From Magnetococcales bacterium (GTDB lineage Bacteria > Pseudomonadota > Magnetococcia > Magnetococcales > Magnetaquicoccaceae): a stretch of 40,672 bases of DNA. The DNA is taken from positions 1 through 40,672 of the forward strand of contig JADGAB010000003.1 in assembly GCA_015232245.1 (NCBI GenBank). Direction: 5' to 3'. Made by a program: the position numbers and the translations under genes. The notes under the pieces were generated by a model. The model was not told the DNA's origin and ran no database searches. It saw only the letters and a program-made list of their open reading frames with translations. Every line of letters begins with the position of its first letter. Position 1 is the first letter of the stretch. Positions 8,220 to 18,253 of the stretch are shown one piece after another.

Positions 8220-10448
8220 TCATCGCGCCGGTGGAAACACCCCGTCCCATCCGGGTCCGGGAGGACGCTGGGCAAGATGCCGGATGCGGGCCAGATAAAG
8301 CTCGTAAATCGATTGTTCAGGATCCCGTTCCAAAAGCAAACGAAAACGTTGCCGGGCCTCCTCCCAGTTCTGATCCCGATAGCAGGCCAGCGCCTGGTGA
8401 TAGGTGTCCAACGCGGTGCGGGCATCGGCGCCGACTTCGTTGACAAAACCCTCTGGAGAAAAGATCGTCACCGCCTCGGCCATGCCCCGGGGACGAATCC
8501 GGTCCAGATCCCGGAAGATCACCTCCGGCAGGGCCTGACAGGTGCCGCTCCCCACCACCAGGGAGAGACCATAGCGTTTGGTCAGGGTTTCCAGGCGTCG
8601 GGCCTGGTTGACCGCCTCTCCCGCCACGGTGAAGGCGGGACGAAAATCCGATCCCAGATCCCCCACCTGCATCTCACCGCTGTTCATGCCGATGGAAATT
8701 CTCAAGGAGGGCCACCCTTTGGTCTGAAACTCATCCTTGAGTTCATCCGCCACCCGCAGCATCTCCAAAGCGCAACGCAACGCCTCCCGGGCATGGTGGG
8801 GATTGTCTCCGGGAGCGCCCCAGAAGGCCATGATCGCATCCCCCATGTACCGGTCCAGCGTCCCTCGATGGTCGTGGATGATCCCGGTCATCCGGTTGAG
8901 ATAAACCCGGACCATCTGTTCCAGTTCTTCCGATGGCAACCGTTCCGCCATGAGACTGAACGCGCGAATATTGACCAATAGCACCGTCAACTCTTCTTTT
9001 CGCACCCGGGTGGTCAGCGGATCCCCCGACCGATGCAGTTGATTCAATCTTGCTGCGGGAAGATGCTGGGCAAACAGGCGCATCCGTTTAGAGTTGCGCC
9101 AGGAGATCCAGACCACCCCGAAGCTGGAATGGATAAAAAAAAGCACCAAGGTCAGAATGGTGGGAGAAGCCATGGGAATGACCATATCTCCGCGTCGCCA
9201 GAACAGGGCGTTGCTCCAGGCGATGACGATCCACAATCCGCAGGCGATGTAGAGTCCGTAGACCGGAGAGAGGCGGGGCGCCAGCAGCAGCATCAGCGCG
9301 CCGATGACCAGAAAACTCCCCACCTCCAGCCAGACATAATAGGGGGCGCGACGTTTGATGGTGCCATCCAGCATGCCGCTGATGATGTTGGCGTGAATCT
9401 CCACCCCCGGAAACACCGGATGCACCGGGGTCACCCGCAGATCCATCAATCCGGGAGCGGTGGAGCCCACCAGCACGATGGCGTCGTTCAACAGGGCGGG
9501 ATTGATCTTTTTGTCGAGAATGTCCACGGCGGAAAGATAAGGAAAACTGCCCGGCGGACCCCGGTACGGAATGAGGATAGCGGCCTGTTCATCCACCGGA
9601 ATGTGGTGGGGCCCCAGACCCAGCCACTCCAGACCGGAGGTGGCGCGGAGGGATCTCCGGGTGGTCGGGCCGATCCCCAGGGTCACGGGGGGATCGGCGA
9701 GAATGGTTCTGACCAGACTCAAGGTCAGGGATTGATAGATGCGCCCTTCGAACTCCTGCAGCAGGGGCAGGGAACGGTGTACCCCGTCCGGATCCACCAG
9801 GGGATTGTCCAGAAAACCGCCATTCTGGGCCGCGTTGCGCAATACCGGCAGATTGGCCCCGAAGCCCGACGCCTTGACCAGAGGCAGATTCACCTGTCCC
9901 AACTCTTCCAGGGTGATCACCGGATCGGGCAGGGCGCCGAATCGGGTGGGATTCTGCTCCCCGAGGGGCCGGAAATAGAACCCCAGCAGCACCGGACGCC
10001 CCCGCAGACTCCTGGCGAAGCGTTCATCCCGTTCCAGCGCGGGACGCATGCGGTTGTACTCCAGCAGAAAGGCTGGCTGGTTTTGCATGGCCCCCTGGGC
10101 AAGACGGTCGAGCACCTGCAGGCCGGAACTTTCGTCCCGTTCGGCGAAGATCAGGTCAAATCCGAGAGCCAATACCCGATAATGATTGAAAAGATTCTCC
10201 GTGATGACGGCCATCTGGTGTCGTCCCCAGGGCCAGCGTCCCACCCGGGCCAGACTTTTTTCATCAATGTCCACGATGACGATCCGGGTATCCTGGGTGC
10301 CCGGCATGGCGATCTTGACGCGTGAGTCGTAGGCGAGATGTTCGAGTTTTTCCAGAAAGGGCAGTTCGTAAATCCTGAGCGCATGCAACGTGAACAGCAC
10401 GATCACGGACAGGCCGGTCAAAAGACGCATCCAGTAAAGACGAGTCAC
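8220..10448 (-). CDS. CHASE2-domain class III nucleotide cyclase (742 aa)
   Basis: N-terminal TM and CHASE2 sensor (TRIVIVDIDEKSLARVGRWPWGRHQMAVITENLF), TM helices, C-terminal cyclase homology domain LTVLLVNIRAFSLMAERL...LDRYMGDAIMAFWGAP...FTVAGEAVNQARRLETL. GTG start at 10448; ATG 10430 is an alternative. Confidence 0.85.
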   Translation of the reverse strand: MTRLYWMRLLTGLSVIVLFTLHALRIYELPFLEKLEHLAYDSRVKIAMPGTQDTRIVIVDIDEKSLARVGRWPWGRHQMAVITENLFNHYRVLALGFDLIFAERDESSGLQVLDRLAQGAMQNQPAFLLEYNRMRPALERDERFARSLRGRPVLLGFYFRPLGEQNPTRFGALPDPVITLEELGQVNLPLVKASGFGANLPVLRNAAQNGGFLDNPLVDPDGVHRSLPLLQEFEGRIYQSLTLSLVRTILADPPVTLGIGPTTRRSLRATSGLEWLGLGPHHIPVDEQAAILIPYRGPPGSFPYLSAVDILDKKINPALLNDAIVLVGSTAPGLMDLRVTPVHPVFPGVEIHANIISGMLDGTIKRRAPYYVWLEVGSFLVIGALMLLLAPRLSPVYGLYIACGLWIVIAWSNALFWRRGDMVIPMASPTILTLVLFFIHSSFGVVWISWRNSKRMRLFAQHLPAARLNQLHRSGDPLTTRVRKEELTVLLVNIRAFSLMAERLPSEELEQMVRVYLNRMTGIIHDHRGTLDRYMGDAIMAFWGAPGDNPHHAREALRCALEMLRVADELKDEFQTKGWPSLRISIGMNSGEMQVGDLGSDFRPAFTVAGEAVNQARRLETLTKRYGLSLVVGSGTCQALPEVIFRDLDRIRPRGMAEAVTIFSPEGFVNEVGADARTALDTYHQALACYRDQNWEEARQRFRLLLERDPEQSIYELYLARIRHLAQRPPGPGWDGVFPPAR

Positions 10449-10484
10449 CGGCGCTGCCCCTGATTCATGCGTTGACGTGGATGG

Positions 10485-12140
10485 TTATGGCTTGTAGCCG
10501 GGGATTTTCTCCAGAACCACCTCGTCGATCTGTTCCGGCGCCAGGTACTCCTGGGCGTAGTCGAGATAGATCTTCTTGTCGATGAACAACTTGAAAAGAT
10601 CCGGATCGATATGTCCGTCTTTCATCATGAAACCCAGGATCTGCAACGAGGCGGAGAGAGTCTTGCCTTTCTTGTAGGGACGGTCCCGGGCCGTGAGGGC
10701 CTCGAACACATCGGCAATGGCCACCATGCGCGCCTGCACCGACATCTGATCTCCGGTGAGCCCCTTGGGATAGCCTTTGCCGTTCATCTGTTCGTGGTGT
10801 CCGCCCGCGATCTCCGGCACCCGTTTCAGGTGTCTGGGGAAGGGGATGGCATCCAGCATCCGGATGGTGGCCGAGACGTGATAGTTGATGATCTCCCGTT
10901 CCTCCGGGGTGATGGTCCCCTTGGGAATGTTGAGATTGTAGACCTCGTTATCCGACAAAAAGGCTCTTTCCCTCCCTGCGGTGTCCACCCAGCGGCGTTT
11001 GCCAATGGCCCGGATCCGGTCCTGACGCTGCTGGGACATGAACTCGCCGCCGATATTGGTCTCCCGAATGAACTCCCGGTCCGCGTCGAGGCTGGTCAAC
11101 TCCTGGCGCATCTCCTCTTCCATGAGGCGGATCTGATCCGCCGGAACCCCTTTTTCCATGGCGGCGATCTTTTCTTTCAGGAAGGCGAGCTCCACATCCC
11201 GTTTGAGCACCTCGAAACGGGTATCCACCAGATGCACACGGTCGAAAATGGTTTCGAGTTTGGTGCCCTTGTCCACCACTTCGGCGGGGGTGACCACCTT
11301 GCCGCAGTCGTGCAGCCAGGAAGCGATTTTCAGTTCGTACATCTCCTCGTCGGAGAAGCGCAGATTCTGGATGGGCCCATCTTCGCAGTCGTTGGCCGCC
11401 CGGCCAAGCATCTCCGCCAGAACCGGCACACGATGGCAGTGTCCGCCGGTGTAGGGGGATTTGTCGTCGATTGCCGTGGCGATGGCCTGAATGAACGATT
11501 CGAACAGCGCCTTGAGATCCGCGATGAGTTTCTGGTTGGTCAGGGCGATGGCGGCCTGAGATGCCAGGGATTCCGCCAGCTTCTGGAACTCCCGGGAAAA
11601 GGAAACGATCTCCTGGGTGCGGGTGTCCTTGGCGTTGATGAGCTGCAAAACCCCGATGATTTCGTTTTCGTGGTTTTTCAGCGGCACGGTCAGAAAGGAT
11701 TTGGAACGGTACTGGGTTCTTTGGTCAAAGGCCCGGGTGCCGGAAAAGTCGAATCCTTCCGCCTCGTAGGCGTCCGGAATGTTGACCGTGGTATGTTTGA
11801 GGGCTGAAAACGCGGCAATCATCTGCAAATTGGGCTCGCCGTTTTTGTAAAGGGGCAGTTCGGGAAAGTTGATCGGCACTCCCGTGGTGCCCCCCATGGC
11901 GATTCCCAGGGAGTCGGTACGCAGGATTTCAAACTTGAGGGTCTGACGGTCCGTGACGGAGTACATGGTCCCGGCATCGGCGTTGGTCAACTCCTTGGCC
12001 CCCAGGAGAATGATCTCCAGCAGACGGTTGACGTTGCGTTCCGCCGAAAGGGCGATGCCGATATCGTTCAGACGCTCGATTCGCTGGACAATATCCGTGC
12101 CCGGATCTTCATCGGTTGTCTGGACAGGCTGTTGCAACAT
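10485..12140 (-). CDS. GAF domain-containing HD-GYP phosphodiesterase
   Basis: GAF region (NRLLEIILLGAKELTNADAGTMYSV) then HD-GYP: LKIASWLHDCGKVVTPAEVVDKGTKLE...GGHHEQMNGKGYPKGLTGDQMSVQARMVAIADVFEALTARDRPYK. Start placed at MLQQPVQTTDEDPG. Confidence 0.9.
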   Translation of the reverse strand: MLQQPVQTTDEDPGTDIVQRIERLNDIGIALSAERNVNRLLEIILLGAKELTNADAGTMYSVTDRQTLKFEILRTDSLGIAMGGTTGVPINFPELPLYKNGEPNLQMIAAFSALKHTTVNIPDAYEAEGFDFSGTRAFDQRTQYRSKSFLTVPLKNHENEIIGVLQLINAKDTRTQEIVSFSREFQKLAESLASQAAIALTNQKLIADLKALFESFIQAIATAIDDKSPYTGGHCHRVPVLAEMLGRAANDCEDGPIQNLRFSDEEMYELKIASWLHDCGKVVTPAEVVDKGTKLETIFDRVHLVDTRFEVLKRDVELAFLKEKIAAMEKGVPADQIRLMEEEMRQELTSLDADREFIRETNIGGEFMSQQRQDRIRAIGKRRWVDTAGRERAFLSDNEVYNLNIPKGTITPEEREIINYHVSATIRMLDAIPFPRHLKRVPEIAGGHHEQMNGKGYPKGLTGDQMSVQARMVAIADVFEALTARDRPYKKGKTLSASLQILGFMMKDGHIDPDLFKLFIDKKIYLDYAQEYLAPEQIDEVVLEKIPGYKP

Positions 12141-12309
12141 GGCGGCTCCTTTTTTATGCGCGGACTCTTTGAAGCTTTCTGAAGTGAATCGACTGATTTT
12201 CCAAATGCAGGATATACCAGTCGAGAGGATTTTGCACATGCTTTGTGTGCAGAAACATCACCTGAGATAATGGCCGGGAGGGATTTTATGCAAGAGGCGG
12301 CGCGACCCT

Positions 12310-12798
12310 TCAAAACCAACTGGCGGGATGCCACAATCTTTGCCATCCCTTGGGCTTGCGTCGCTGCCATAAACTGCTGACCAGAAATTGAAAACGATTC
12401 TGGGGGGTGGTGATGTCGGTCAACTCCTCCAGAAACTGATCCTGACGTCGGAACCCTTCGGTCCAGCGGCGGATCTGCTCCTCGTAGGCCAGCATGCCAC
12501 CGTCCAGACTCAGCAGGGTGAAGGGTGAGCGGCGGTTTTTGCGATAGAAGAGTTGCACCCCCTCCAGGCTGGAATTGCCGGTATTGCACACCAGCAGCAC
12601 CGGCACGCCCGTCTGAAACTCGATCCCCAGCATGTCCTGCACCCAGTCGGCCTCCTCGTAGAAGATGTCCGGCAGGTGACGGGTGGGAATGGCGCCGGGA
12701 ATGGCACGCTGATAGTCGCCACGAAGATCGACGACACGCAGACGGGTGCCTTGGGCCAGATCCCGCAGATAGGCTTCCACACTCAGGGATTTTTTCAT
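12310..12798 (-). CDS. Rhodanese-like domain protein (162 aa)
   Basis: TRLRVVDLRGDYQRAIPGAIPTRHLP...GVPVLLVCNTGNSSLEGVQLFYR...LLSLDGGMLAYEEQIR: rhodanese fold with a Cys in the active-site loop. Confidence 0.7.
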   Translation of the reverse strand: MKKSLSVEAYLRDLAQGTRLRVVDLRGDYQRAIPGAIPTRHLPDIFYEEADWVQDMLGIEFQTGVPVLLVCNTGNSSLEGVQLFYRKNRRSPFTLLSLDGGMLAYEEQIRRWTEGFRRQDQFLEELTDITTPQNRFQFLVSSLWQRRKPKGWQRLWHPASWF

Positions 12799-13089
12799 GG
12801 CAAAGGCAAATGTCGCATAATGAATATTATGTCAAATTGCTGCAAGAGGCGTGTTGGCAATATTTAACGTAACCATGTGAGCATGTTTCATTATTTTAAC
12901 ATATGCCGGTCATGCGCCATTTTGCAACCAAATTATTTGTCGGCCAGGATGAGCGGATCCCTTGAAAAAAATCAAAAACGTCGCCATGATGAATCGGAAC
13001 GGAGGAATGGCTGCAAGGATTCCTGTCCAATGAATTGTCAGTTGTTCACCAAATTGGCCATTATTAACATCTTCACGAGGCTTGTTCAG

Positions 13090-13419
13090 ATGAAAAAATT
13101 AACCGTTATTGCCTTGCTGCTGTGCGCGTCCCAGTTTGTCGCCACTCCTGGCCATGCCCGCAAACAGAGTCAGGATCAAGCAATCGACTTTGGTTCCTAT
13201 ACCTGTCGTCAGTTCCTGGAAGAAGCCGCCAGCGGCAGCGAGGAAGATATCGGCGTGGTGCTGATGTGGATCGACGGCTATCTGAGCGGCGTATCCGGCG
13301 ATACGGTCTGGAAGCCCAATGAATTCGCCGAATTCTCCGGAAGACTGGCGGAATACTGTGCCAAGAACGGCAACAAGAAGCTCCTGGAAGCTGCCAAGCA
13401 CAAAGGGATTCAGCATTAA
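13090..13419 (+). CDS. HdeA/HdeB-like periplasmic protein (109 aa)
   Basis: Signal peptide [32 protein letters not shown]...[48 protein letters not shown] with the paired Cys typical of the HdeA family. Confidence 0.7.
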   Translation: MKKLTVIALLLCASQFVATPGHARKQSQDQAIDFGSYTCRQFLEEAASGSEEDIGVVLMWIDGYLSGVSGDTVWKPNEFAEFSGRLAEYCAKNGNKKLLEAAKHKGIQH

Positions 13420-13439
13420 GGCCCGGCAGAACCTTCGCG

Positions 13440-13475
13440 TTTCCCGAGCAGTTCTTTCGGAACTGTTCGGGAAAG
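13440..13475 (+). terminator. Hairpin downstream of the HdeA-like gene
   Basis: TTTCCCGAGCAGTTC-TTTCG-GAACTGTTCGGGAAA is a near-perfect inverted repeat (one G/T wobble), 21 nt after the stop codon. Confidence 0.5.
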
Positions 13476-13517
13476 CGCTTTTCATCCTTCCCCGGTTTTG
13501 TCCCCCCTGTGACCCAA

Positions 13518-13550
13518 CAACGACAGTTGACGCAACCTGTCGTCGTTTTT
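13518..13550 (+). terminator. Rho-independent terminator-like hairpin
   Basis: ACGACAG-ttgacgcaac-CTGTCGT followed by cgTTTTT. Confidence 0.6.
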
Positions 13551-13595
13551 CTCCTCATGACCGGAAAATTAATTGTCATCCGGCATGCTCAAGTC

Positions 13596-13623
13596 TTGCC
13601 GGACGAATTGAAACTGCTAAAAT
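13596..13623 (+). promoter_or_regulatory. Putative sigma70-type promoter of metG
   Basis: TTGCCG (13596-13601), 16 nt spacer, TAAAAT (13618-13623), about 50 nt upstream of the metG ATG. Confidence 0.35.
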
Positions 13624-13673
13624 GTCCGTCAGAGGTGTCACTTTTACCTATACCTTCATCGGGTCGTTGCCTC

Positions 13674-15728
13674 ATGCGCCGCATTCTCGTCACCAGCGCC
13701 TTGCCGTATGCCAATGGACAAATCCATCTTGGCCACCTCGTCGAAACCATTCAAACCGATATCTGGGTGAGATTCCAGAAACTGCACGGCAATGAGTGTT
13801 TCTATTTTTGCGCCGATGACACCCATGGCACCCCGGTGATGATCCGCGCCCGCCAGGAGGGGATCACCCCCGAAACCCTGGTGGCCCGCATGCATGCCGA
13901 ACATCTGGGCGATTTCCAGGGGTTTCATATCGGTTTCGACAATTATTACACCACCAACAGTGAAGAGAACCGTCTGCTCTCCGAAGAGGTCTATCTGAAC
14001 AATCGCGCGGCGGGCAACATCCGCGTCAGCACGGTGCGTCAGGCCTTTTGCGCCCAGGACAACATGTTCCTGCCGGATCGGTTCATCCGTGGCATCTGTC
14101 CCACCTGCGGGGCCGAGGATCAATACGGCGACGCCTGCGAGGTCTGTTCCGGCAGCCATTCTCCTCTGGATCTGAAACAACCCCGTTGCGCCATCTGCGG
14201 CAATCCGCCGGTGGAGCGGGATTCGGAACATTTCTTCTTCCGTTTGACCGCCTTCGAGGCGTTTCTGAAAGGATGGATCCGCTCCGGGGCCTTGCAGCCG
14301 GAGATGGCCAACAAACTGGATGAGTGGTTCGAGGCGGGATTGCAGGATTGGGACATCTCCCGGGACGGACCCTATTTCGGTTTTGAGATTCCGGACGCTC
14401 CGGGGAAGTATTTCTATGTCTGGCTGGACGCCCCCATCGGCTACATGGCCTCCACCTGGGAGTGGTGCAAGCGGAATGGCCGGGATTTCGACGCCATCTG
14501 GCGTCGGGATGACCAGATGGAGGTCTACCATTTCATCGGCAAGGACATCCTCTATTTTCACACGCTGTTCTGGCCGGCCACCCTGAAAGGCGCTGGGTTC
14601 CGGGTGCCCACATCGGTGTTCACCCATGGGTTTCTGACGGTCAACGGGCAAAAGATGTCCAAATCCCGGGGCACCTTCATCACCGCACGGCAATACCTGG
14701 AACATCTGGATCCCGAATACCTTCGCTACTACTACGCCGCCAAACTCACCGCCCGGGTGGATGACCTGGACCTGAATCTGGATGACTTCATCCTGCGGGT
14801 CAACAGCGATCTGGTAGGCAAGGTGGTGAACATCGCCTCCCGCAGCGCCGGATTCATTCAGAAGCGGTTCGGAGGCAACCTGGCGGAACACTACCCGGAG
14901 GACGGAGGGCTGCATGCCCAGTTCGTGACCGCAGGAGAGGAGATCGCCCAGCTTTACGAAGCCCGGGAGTTCTCCAAGGCCATGCGGGCCATCATGACCC
15001 TGGCGGATCTGGCCAACCGGTTTGTGGAGGCCAAAGCGCCGTGGAATCTGGCCAAGGATCCGGACCGGGATCGGGAACTGGCCGACACCTGTACCGTGGC
15101 CATCAATCTGTTCCGCATTCTGATGATCTATCTGCAGCCGGTTCTGCCCCAACTGGCATTGAAGTGCCAGGAGTTTCTGCGACTGCCGCCCTTTACCTGG
15201 GAGTCCCGCCGGGAGCCCATGCACCATCAGGCCATCGGCGAGTTTACGCACCTTATGGCCCGGGTGGATCCCAAAAAGGTGGAAGCCCTGGTGCAGCTCG
15301 CAGCCCCGGCCACCCCTTCGGCTCCCGCCGTTCCCAAATCCAAAGCCGCGCCACCCCCCCCCGCGCCCACTCCCTCCCCTGCCCCAGCCGACAGCTCGCC
15401 TCCGCTGGACATCGACACCTTCTCCCAGGTGGATCTCCGGGTGGCCAGAATTCTGTCCGCCGCTCCGGTGGAAGGGGCGGACAAGCTGCTTCAGTTGACC
15501 CTGGACTTGGGAGATCTGGGTCAGAAGACCGTCTTTGCCGGCATCCGTTCCGCCTATGATCCCCAGACCCTCCCCGGTCGTCTGACGGTGGTGGTCGCCA
15601 ACCTCAAGCCGCGCAAGATGCGCTTCGGAGTTTCGGAAGGGATGGTCCTGGCAGCCGGTTCCGGAGGCAATGAGCTTTTTCTGCTTTCACCCGACCTGGG
15701 AGCCACCCCGGGCATGCGCATTCGTTAG
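13674..15728 (+). CDS. metG: Methionyl-tRNA synthetase with C-terminal tRNA-binding (EMAP/Trbp111-like) domain
   Basis: [45 protein letters not shown], Pro/Ala-rich linker, then [35 protein letters not shown]. Confidence 0.97.
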   Translation: MRRILVTSALPYANGQIHLGHLVETIQTDIWVRFQKLHGNECFYFCADDTHGTPVMIRARQEGITPETLVARMHAEHLGDFQGFHIGFDNYYTTNSEENRLLSEEVYLNNRAAGNIRVSTVRQAFCAQDNMFLPDRFIRGICPTCGAEDQYGDACEVCSGSHSPLDLKQPRCAICGNPPVERDSEHFFFRLTAFEAFLKGWIRSGALQPEMANKLDEWFEAGLQDWDISRDGPYFGFEIPDAPGKYFYVWLDAPIGYMASTWEWCKRNGRDFDAIWRRDDQMEVYHFIGKDILYFHTLFWPATLKGAGFRVPTSVFTHGFLTVNGQKMSKSRGTFITARQYLEHLDPEYLRYYYAAKLTARVDDLDLNLDDFILRVNSDLVGKVVNIASRSAGFIQKRFGGNLAEHYPEDGGLHAQFVTAGEEIAQLYEAREFSKAMRAIMTLADLANRFVEAKAPWNLAKDPDRDRELADTCTVAINLFRILMIYLQPVLPQLALKCQEFLRLPPFTWESRREPMHHQAIGEFTHLMARVDPKKVEALVQLAAPATPSAPAVPKSKAAPPPPAPTPSPAPADSSPPLDIDTFSQVDLRVARILSAAPVEGADKLLQLTLDLGDLGQKTVFAGIRSAYDPQTLPGRLTVVVANLKPRKMRFGVSEGMVLAAGSGGNELFLLSPDLGATPGMRIR

Positions 15729-15755
15729 CATCTCAAAAGAAGGCAATCACGCGAC

Positions 15756-17495
15756 ATGGATATTCAGCCGAAAAAAGTGCTCCTCTTGACCGACTCGGGC
15801 ACGGTCAATCAAATGCTCAAAGGTACGCTGACCAGTCACGGTTATGACGTGACCCTGCTGCAGTCCAGCAATGCCCAGTTCTTTCAGGCCATCGTGGAGT
15901 CCCAGCCGGACATCATCTTTCTGCGCACCGAATTGAACCATGCCAATGGCCTGGAGGTGTGCGACCGGATCAAGAAGGAACCCTCCCTGAACAAAATCCG
16001 GGTGGTGTTCCTCTCCTCCAATCCCAAGGTGCGGGAACAGGCCATCGAACACCACGCGGACCGTTTTCTGACCATGCCTTTTTCTCCAGCCGATGTGGTG
16101 GAGACGGCGGCGGCGCTTGCGGTGGTCAAGCCGGTCATCCTGTACGTGGATGACAGCGACCTGATGCATCACACCGTGGTTCCTCCCCTCAAGGAGGAGG
16201 GCTACGAGGTGATCGAAGCCTGGGATGGCCGTGAGGCGACTGAAATCATCGATGAACGGGATGGTCGCCTGGATCTGATCCTTTCCGATGTGGAAATGCC
16301 GGTCATGGACGGGGTGACTCTGTGCAAGACCATCCGTTCCACCCGGACCGAAGACATTCCGTTCATGCTGCTCACCTCCCTGGATTCGGCGGAGGCCGTG
16401 GCCCGGGGATTCAACGCCGGCGCGGACGACTACATCACCAAGCCGGTGCTGATTCATGAACTCCTCTCCCGGGTCAAGCGTCTGCTCAAGGTGGGACGCC
16501 AGGAGTTGTTGCGTCCCGAACGGATCCTGCTGGTGGACGATTCGGCGGTGATTCGCGGCATGATGCTGACCGCCCTGCGTTCCCATGGTCTGAGCGCGGA
16601 CGCGGTGGAACATGGTGTCGCGGCTCTGGCCAAGCTCCAGGAGCGGCGTTATCACCTCATGGTCTCCGATTACGACATGCCCCAGATGAACGGACTGGAT
16701 CTGTGCATGAAGATCCGTCAGGAGCCTTCCCCCTGGCAGCAGATGCCGATCATCTTCGTCACCGCCCGGGATGCCAAAGCCGATGAGGTGCGGGTCAAAT
16801 CCCTCGGGATCCAGGCGTTCATCACCAAGCCTTTCAACGCCGACCGCTTTCTGGCCGAGACGGAACGGGTGCTCTCGGAGTTCCAACTTGCCCGGCAGAA
16901 CCGCATGATCTCTTATTATTTCGCCGATCTGGCCAAAGGCGGCCAGGAGGTGCTGGCCAGCGATCAATTCCGGACGATTCTGTGTGTGGGGCTTAACGAA
17001 TTTCGCGCCCTTTCCAAACGTCTGGATCCCAACACGCTGATTTCCGTGATGAATCATTATTATGCCGTCATCGGGAACGTGCTGGACCATTGCGATGTCC
17101 TGCTGGACAAGATCCAGGAGGACCGGTTGATCGTCTCCTTCGGCAATCAGGACAAGGGGGCCATGCAGGCCATCGAGTGCGCCCGGGCCATGCACAAGGC
17201 CCTGCCCGAACTGCAAAAGCGCGCCAATGACAACGAGATCCGACTGCAGACCGGGATTCACTCCGGACGTCTGGTGCTGGGCGCCATGGATCCCATCTCC
17301 ACCCGTGACCGAACCATCACCCTGATCGGCGAGAGCGTGGATCTGGCCCGTCGGGTACAGGATGTGGCTCCTCCCGGGGATATCGTGCTTTCCGAAACCA
17401 CCTTCGCCCTGGTGCAGTCTCTGGTGAAAACCCAACCCATGGGGTACGTCAAGACCCAGGAAGGGGCGATGCGGGCTTTTCAGGTCACGGGGTGA
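15756..17495 (+). CDS. REC-REC-REC-class III cyclase homology domain protein (579 aa)
   Basis: REC1 is degenerate (IIFLRTELNHANGLEV). REC2 (LILSDVEMPVMDG) and REC3 (LMVSDYDMPQMNG) are intact. C-terminal cyclase-like region ILCVGLNEFRALSKRL...LLDKIQEDRLIVSFGN...ITLIGESVDLARRVQDV. Confidence 0.85.
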   Translation: MDIQPKKVLLLTDSGTVNQMLKGTLTSHGYDVTLLQSSNAQFFQAIVESQPDIIFLRTELNHANGLEVCDRIKKEPSLNKIRVVFLSSNPKVREQAIEHHADRFLTMPFSPADVVETAAALAVVKPVILYVDDSDLMHHTVVPPLKEEGYEVIEAWDGREATEIIDERDGRLDLILSDVEMPVMDGVTLCKTIRSTRTEDIPFMLLTSLDSAEAVARGFNAGADDYITKPVLIHELLSRVKRLLKVGRQELLRPERILLVDDSAVIRGMMLTALRSHGLSADAVEHGVAALAKLQERRYHLMVSDYDMPQMNGLDLCMKIRQEPSPWQQMPIIFVTARDAKADEVRVKSLGIQAFITKPFNADRFLAETERVLSEFQLARQNRMISYYFADLAKGGQEVLASDQFRTILCVGLNEFRALSKRLDPNTLISVMNHYYAVIGNVLDHCDVLLDKIQEDRLIVSFGNQDKGAMQAIECARAMHKALPELQKRANDNEIRLQTGIHSGRLVLGAMDPISTRDRTITLIGESVDLARRVQDVAPPGDIVLSETTFALVQSLVKTQPMGYVKTQEGAMRAFQVTG

Positions 17496-17507
17496 GTCAT
17501 CCGAAAA

Positions 17508-18050
17508 ATGAAGACTGGAGAAATTTCCCGGACGCTCCGGAATCCTTCCGACGCGGGAACCTTGCAGGAAGTGGTGGCCATTGTCGAGCGGGTCGAAGCC
17601 TTGGCCTGGACCGAGGAGTGGCGTGACGCGGCCCGGGAGATGCGTGTCCTGCGGGAGCGGTGGCAGGTTCTGGAGGGTCAACTGCCGGACTGGGATCGGG
17701 AACTGACCACCCGTTTTCGCGCGGCCCAGCAGACCTTCATGGATCGGCGCGCCGATTATTACCAACGCGGGAATGTGCGCAAGGGGACGGGGTTGATGGA
17801 GCGGTTGGAGAAAAAACAGGCGGATGTGGTGCGCATCAAGGAGGAGTTGCAGGGGTATTACGACTCCCTGGCAGACTTCGAAACCCGCATGAACGCCACG
17901 CCCCTCGAAGGTCACGGAGTGGCCATTCGCGCCTTCATCGGCGAGTCGATTGCCGCGTTGCAGGAGGAGATTGGCCGCAAGGAAGGGGAACTCGACAGGC
18001 TGGAACGGACCATTCCCGAGATCTCCAGCCGTTATTATTGCGTGGAGTAG
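17508..18050 (+). CDS. Coiled-coil protein with DUF349-like pattern (180 aa)
   Basis: AAREMRVLRERWQVLEGQLPDWDRELTTRFRAAQQTFMDRRADYYQRG resembles DUF349 repeats; starts 12 nt after the REC3-cyclase gene. Confidence 0.45.
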   Translation: MKTGEISRTLRNPSDAGTLQEVVAIVERVEALAWTEEWRDAAREMRVLRERWQVLEGQLPDWDRELTTRFRAAQQTFMDRRADYYQRGNVRKGTGLMERLEKKQADVVRIKEELQGYYDSLADFETRMNATPLEGHGVAIRAFIGESIAALQEEIGRKEGELDRLERTIPEISSRYYCVE

Positions 18051-18060
18051 CGCCGGGCCT

Positions 18061-18222
18061 TCACAGACCGATGCGGCGCAGCAGCAGTTGAAACAGTCGT
18101 TCGATGGCCATCATCAGCACGTTGCGTCCTGTGGGGGTCAGATTGACCCGGACCTGTTTTTTGCGCAACAGAAAGTAGATCACGCCACCGATGACAGCCA
18201 GGATGAGCAGAACGCGGAACAT
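18061..18222 (-). CDS. Small single-TM membrane protein (53 aa), absent from the supplied ORF track
   Basis: My translation of the minus strand: MFRVLLILAVIGGVIYFLLRKKQVRVNLTPTGRNVLMMAIERLFQLLLRRIGL*. ATG start, N-terminal TM segment, amphipathic basic tail, and it fills the gap between two genes. Confidence 0.5.
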   Translation of the reverse strand: MFRVLLILAVIGGVIYFLLRKKQVRVNLTPTGRNVLMMAIERLFQLLLRRIGL

Positions 18223-18253
18223 GGGGCGGACTCCTAAAGGGTGGGTGGAGCGC

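Noticed and set aside
10485-12140. Insertion between the HD and GYP motifs as a novelty
   Set aside because: GAF-HD-GYP proteins with extended insertions after HDxGK are, as far as I recall, common; not treated as novel.
13656-15251. 531-aa minus-strand ORF inside metG
   Set aside because: Antisense to a canonical metG with no recognisable domain.
15290-15410. C-rich run within metG as a possible regulatory or repeat element
   Set aside because: It encodes the Pro/Ala linker between the synthetase core and the C-terminal tRNA-binding domain.
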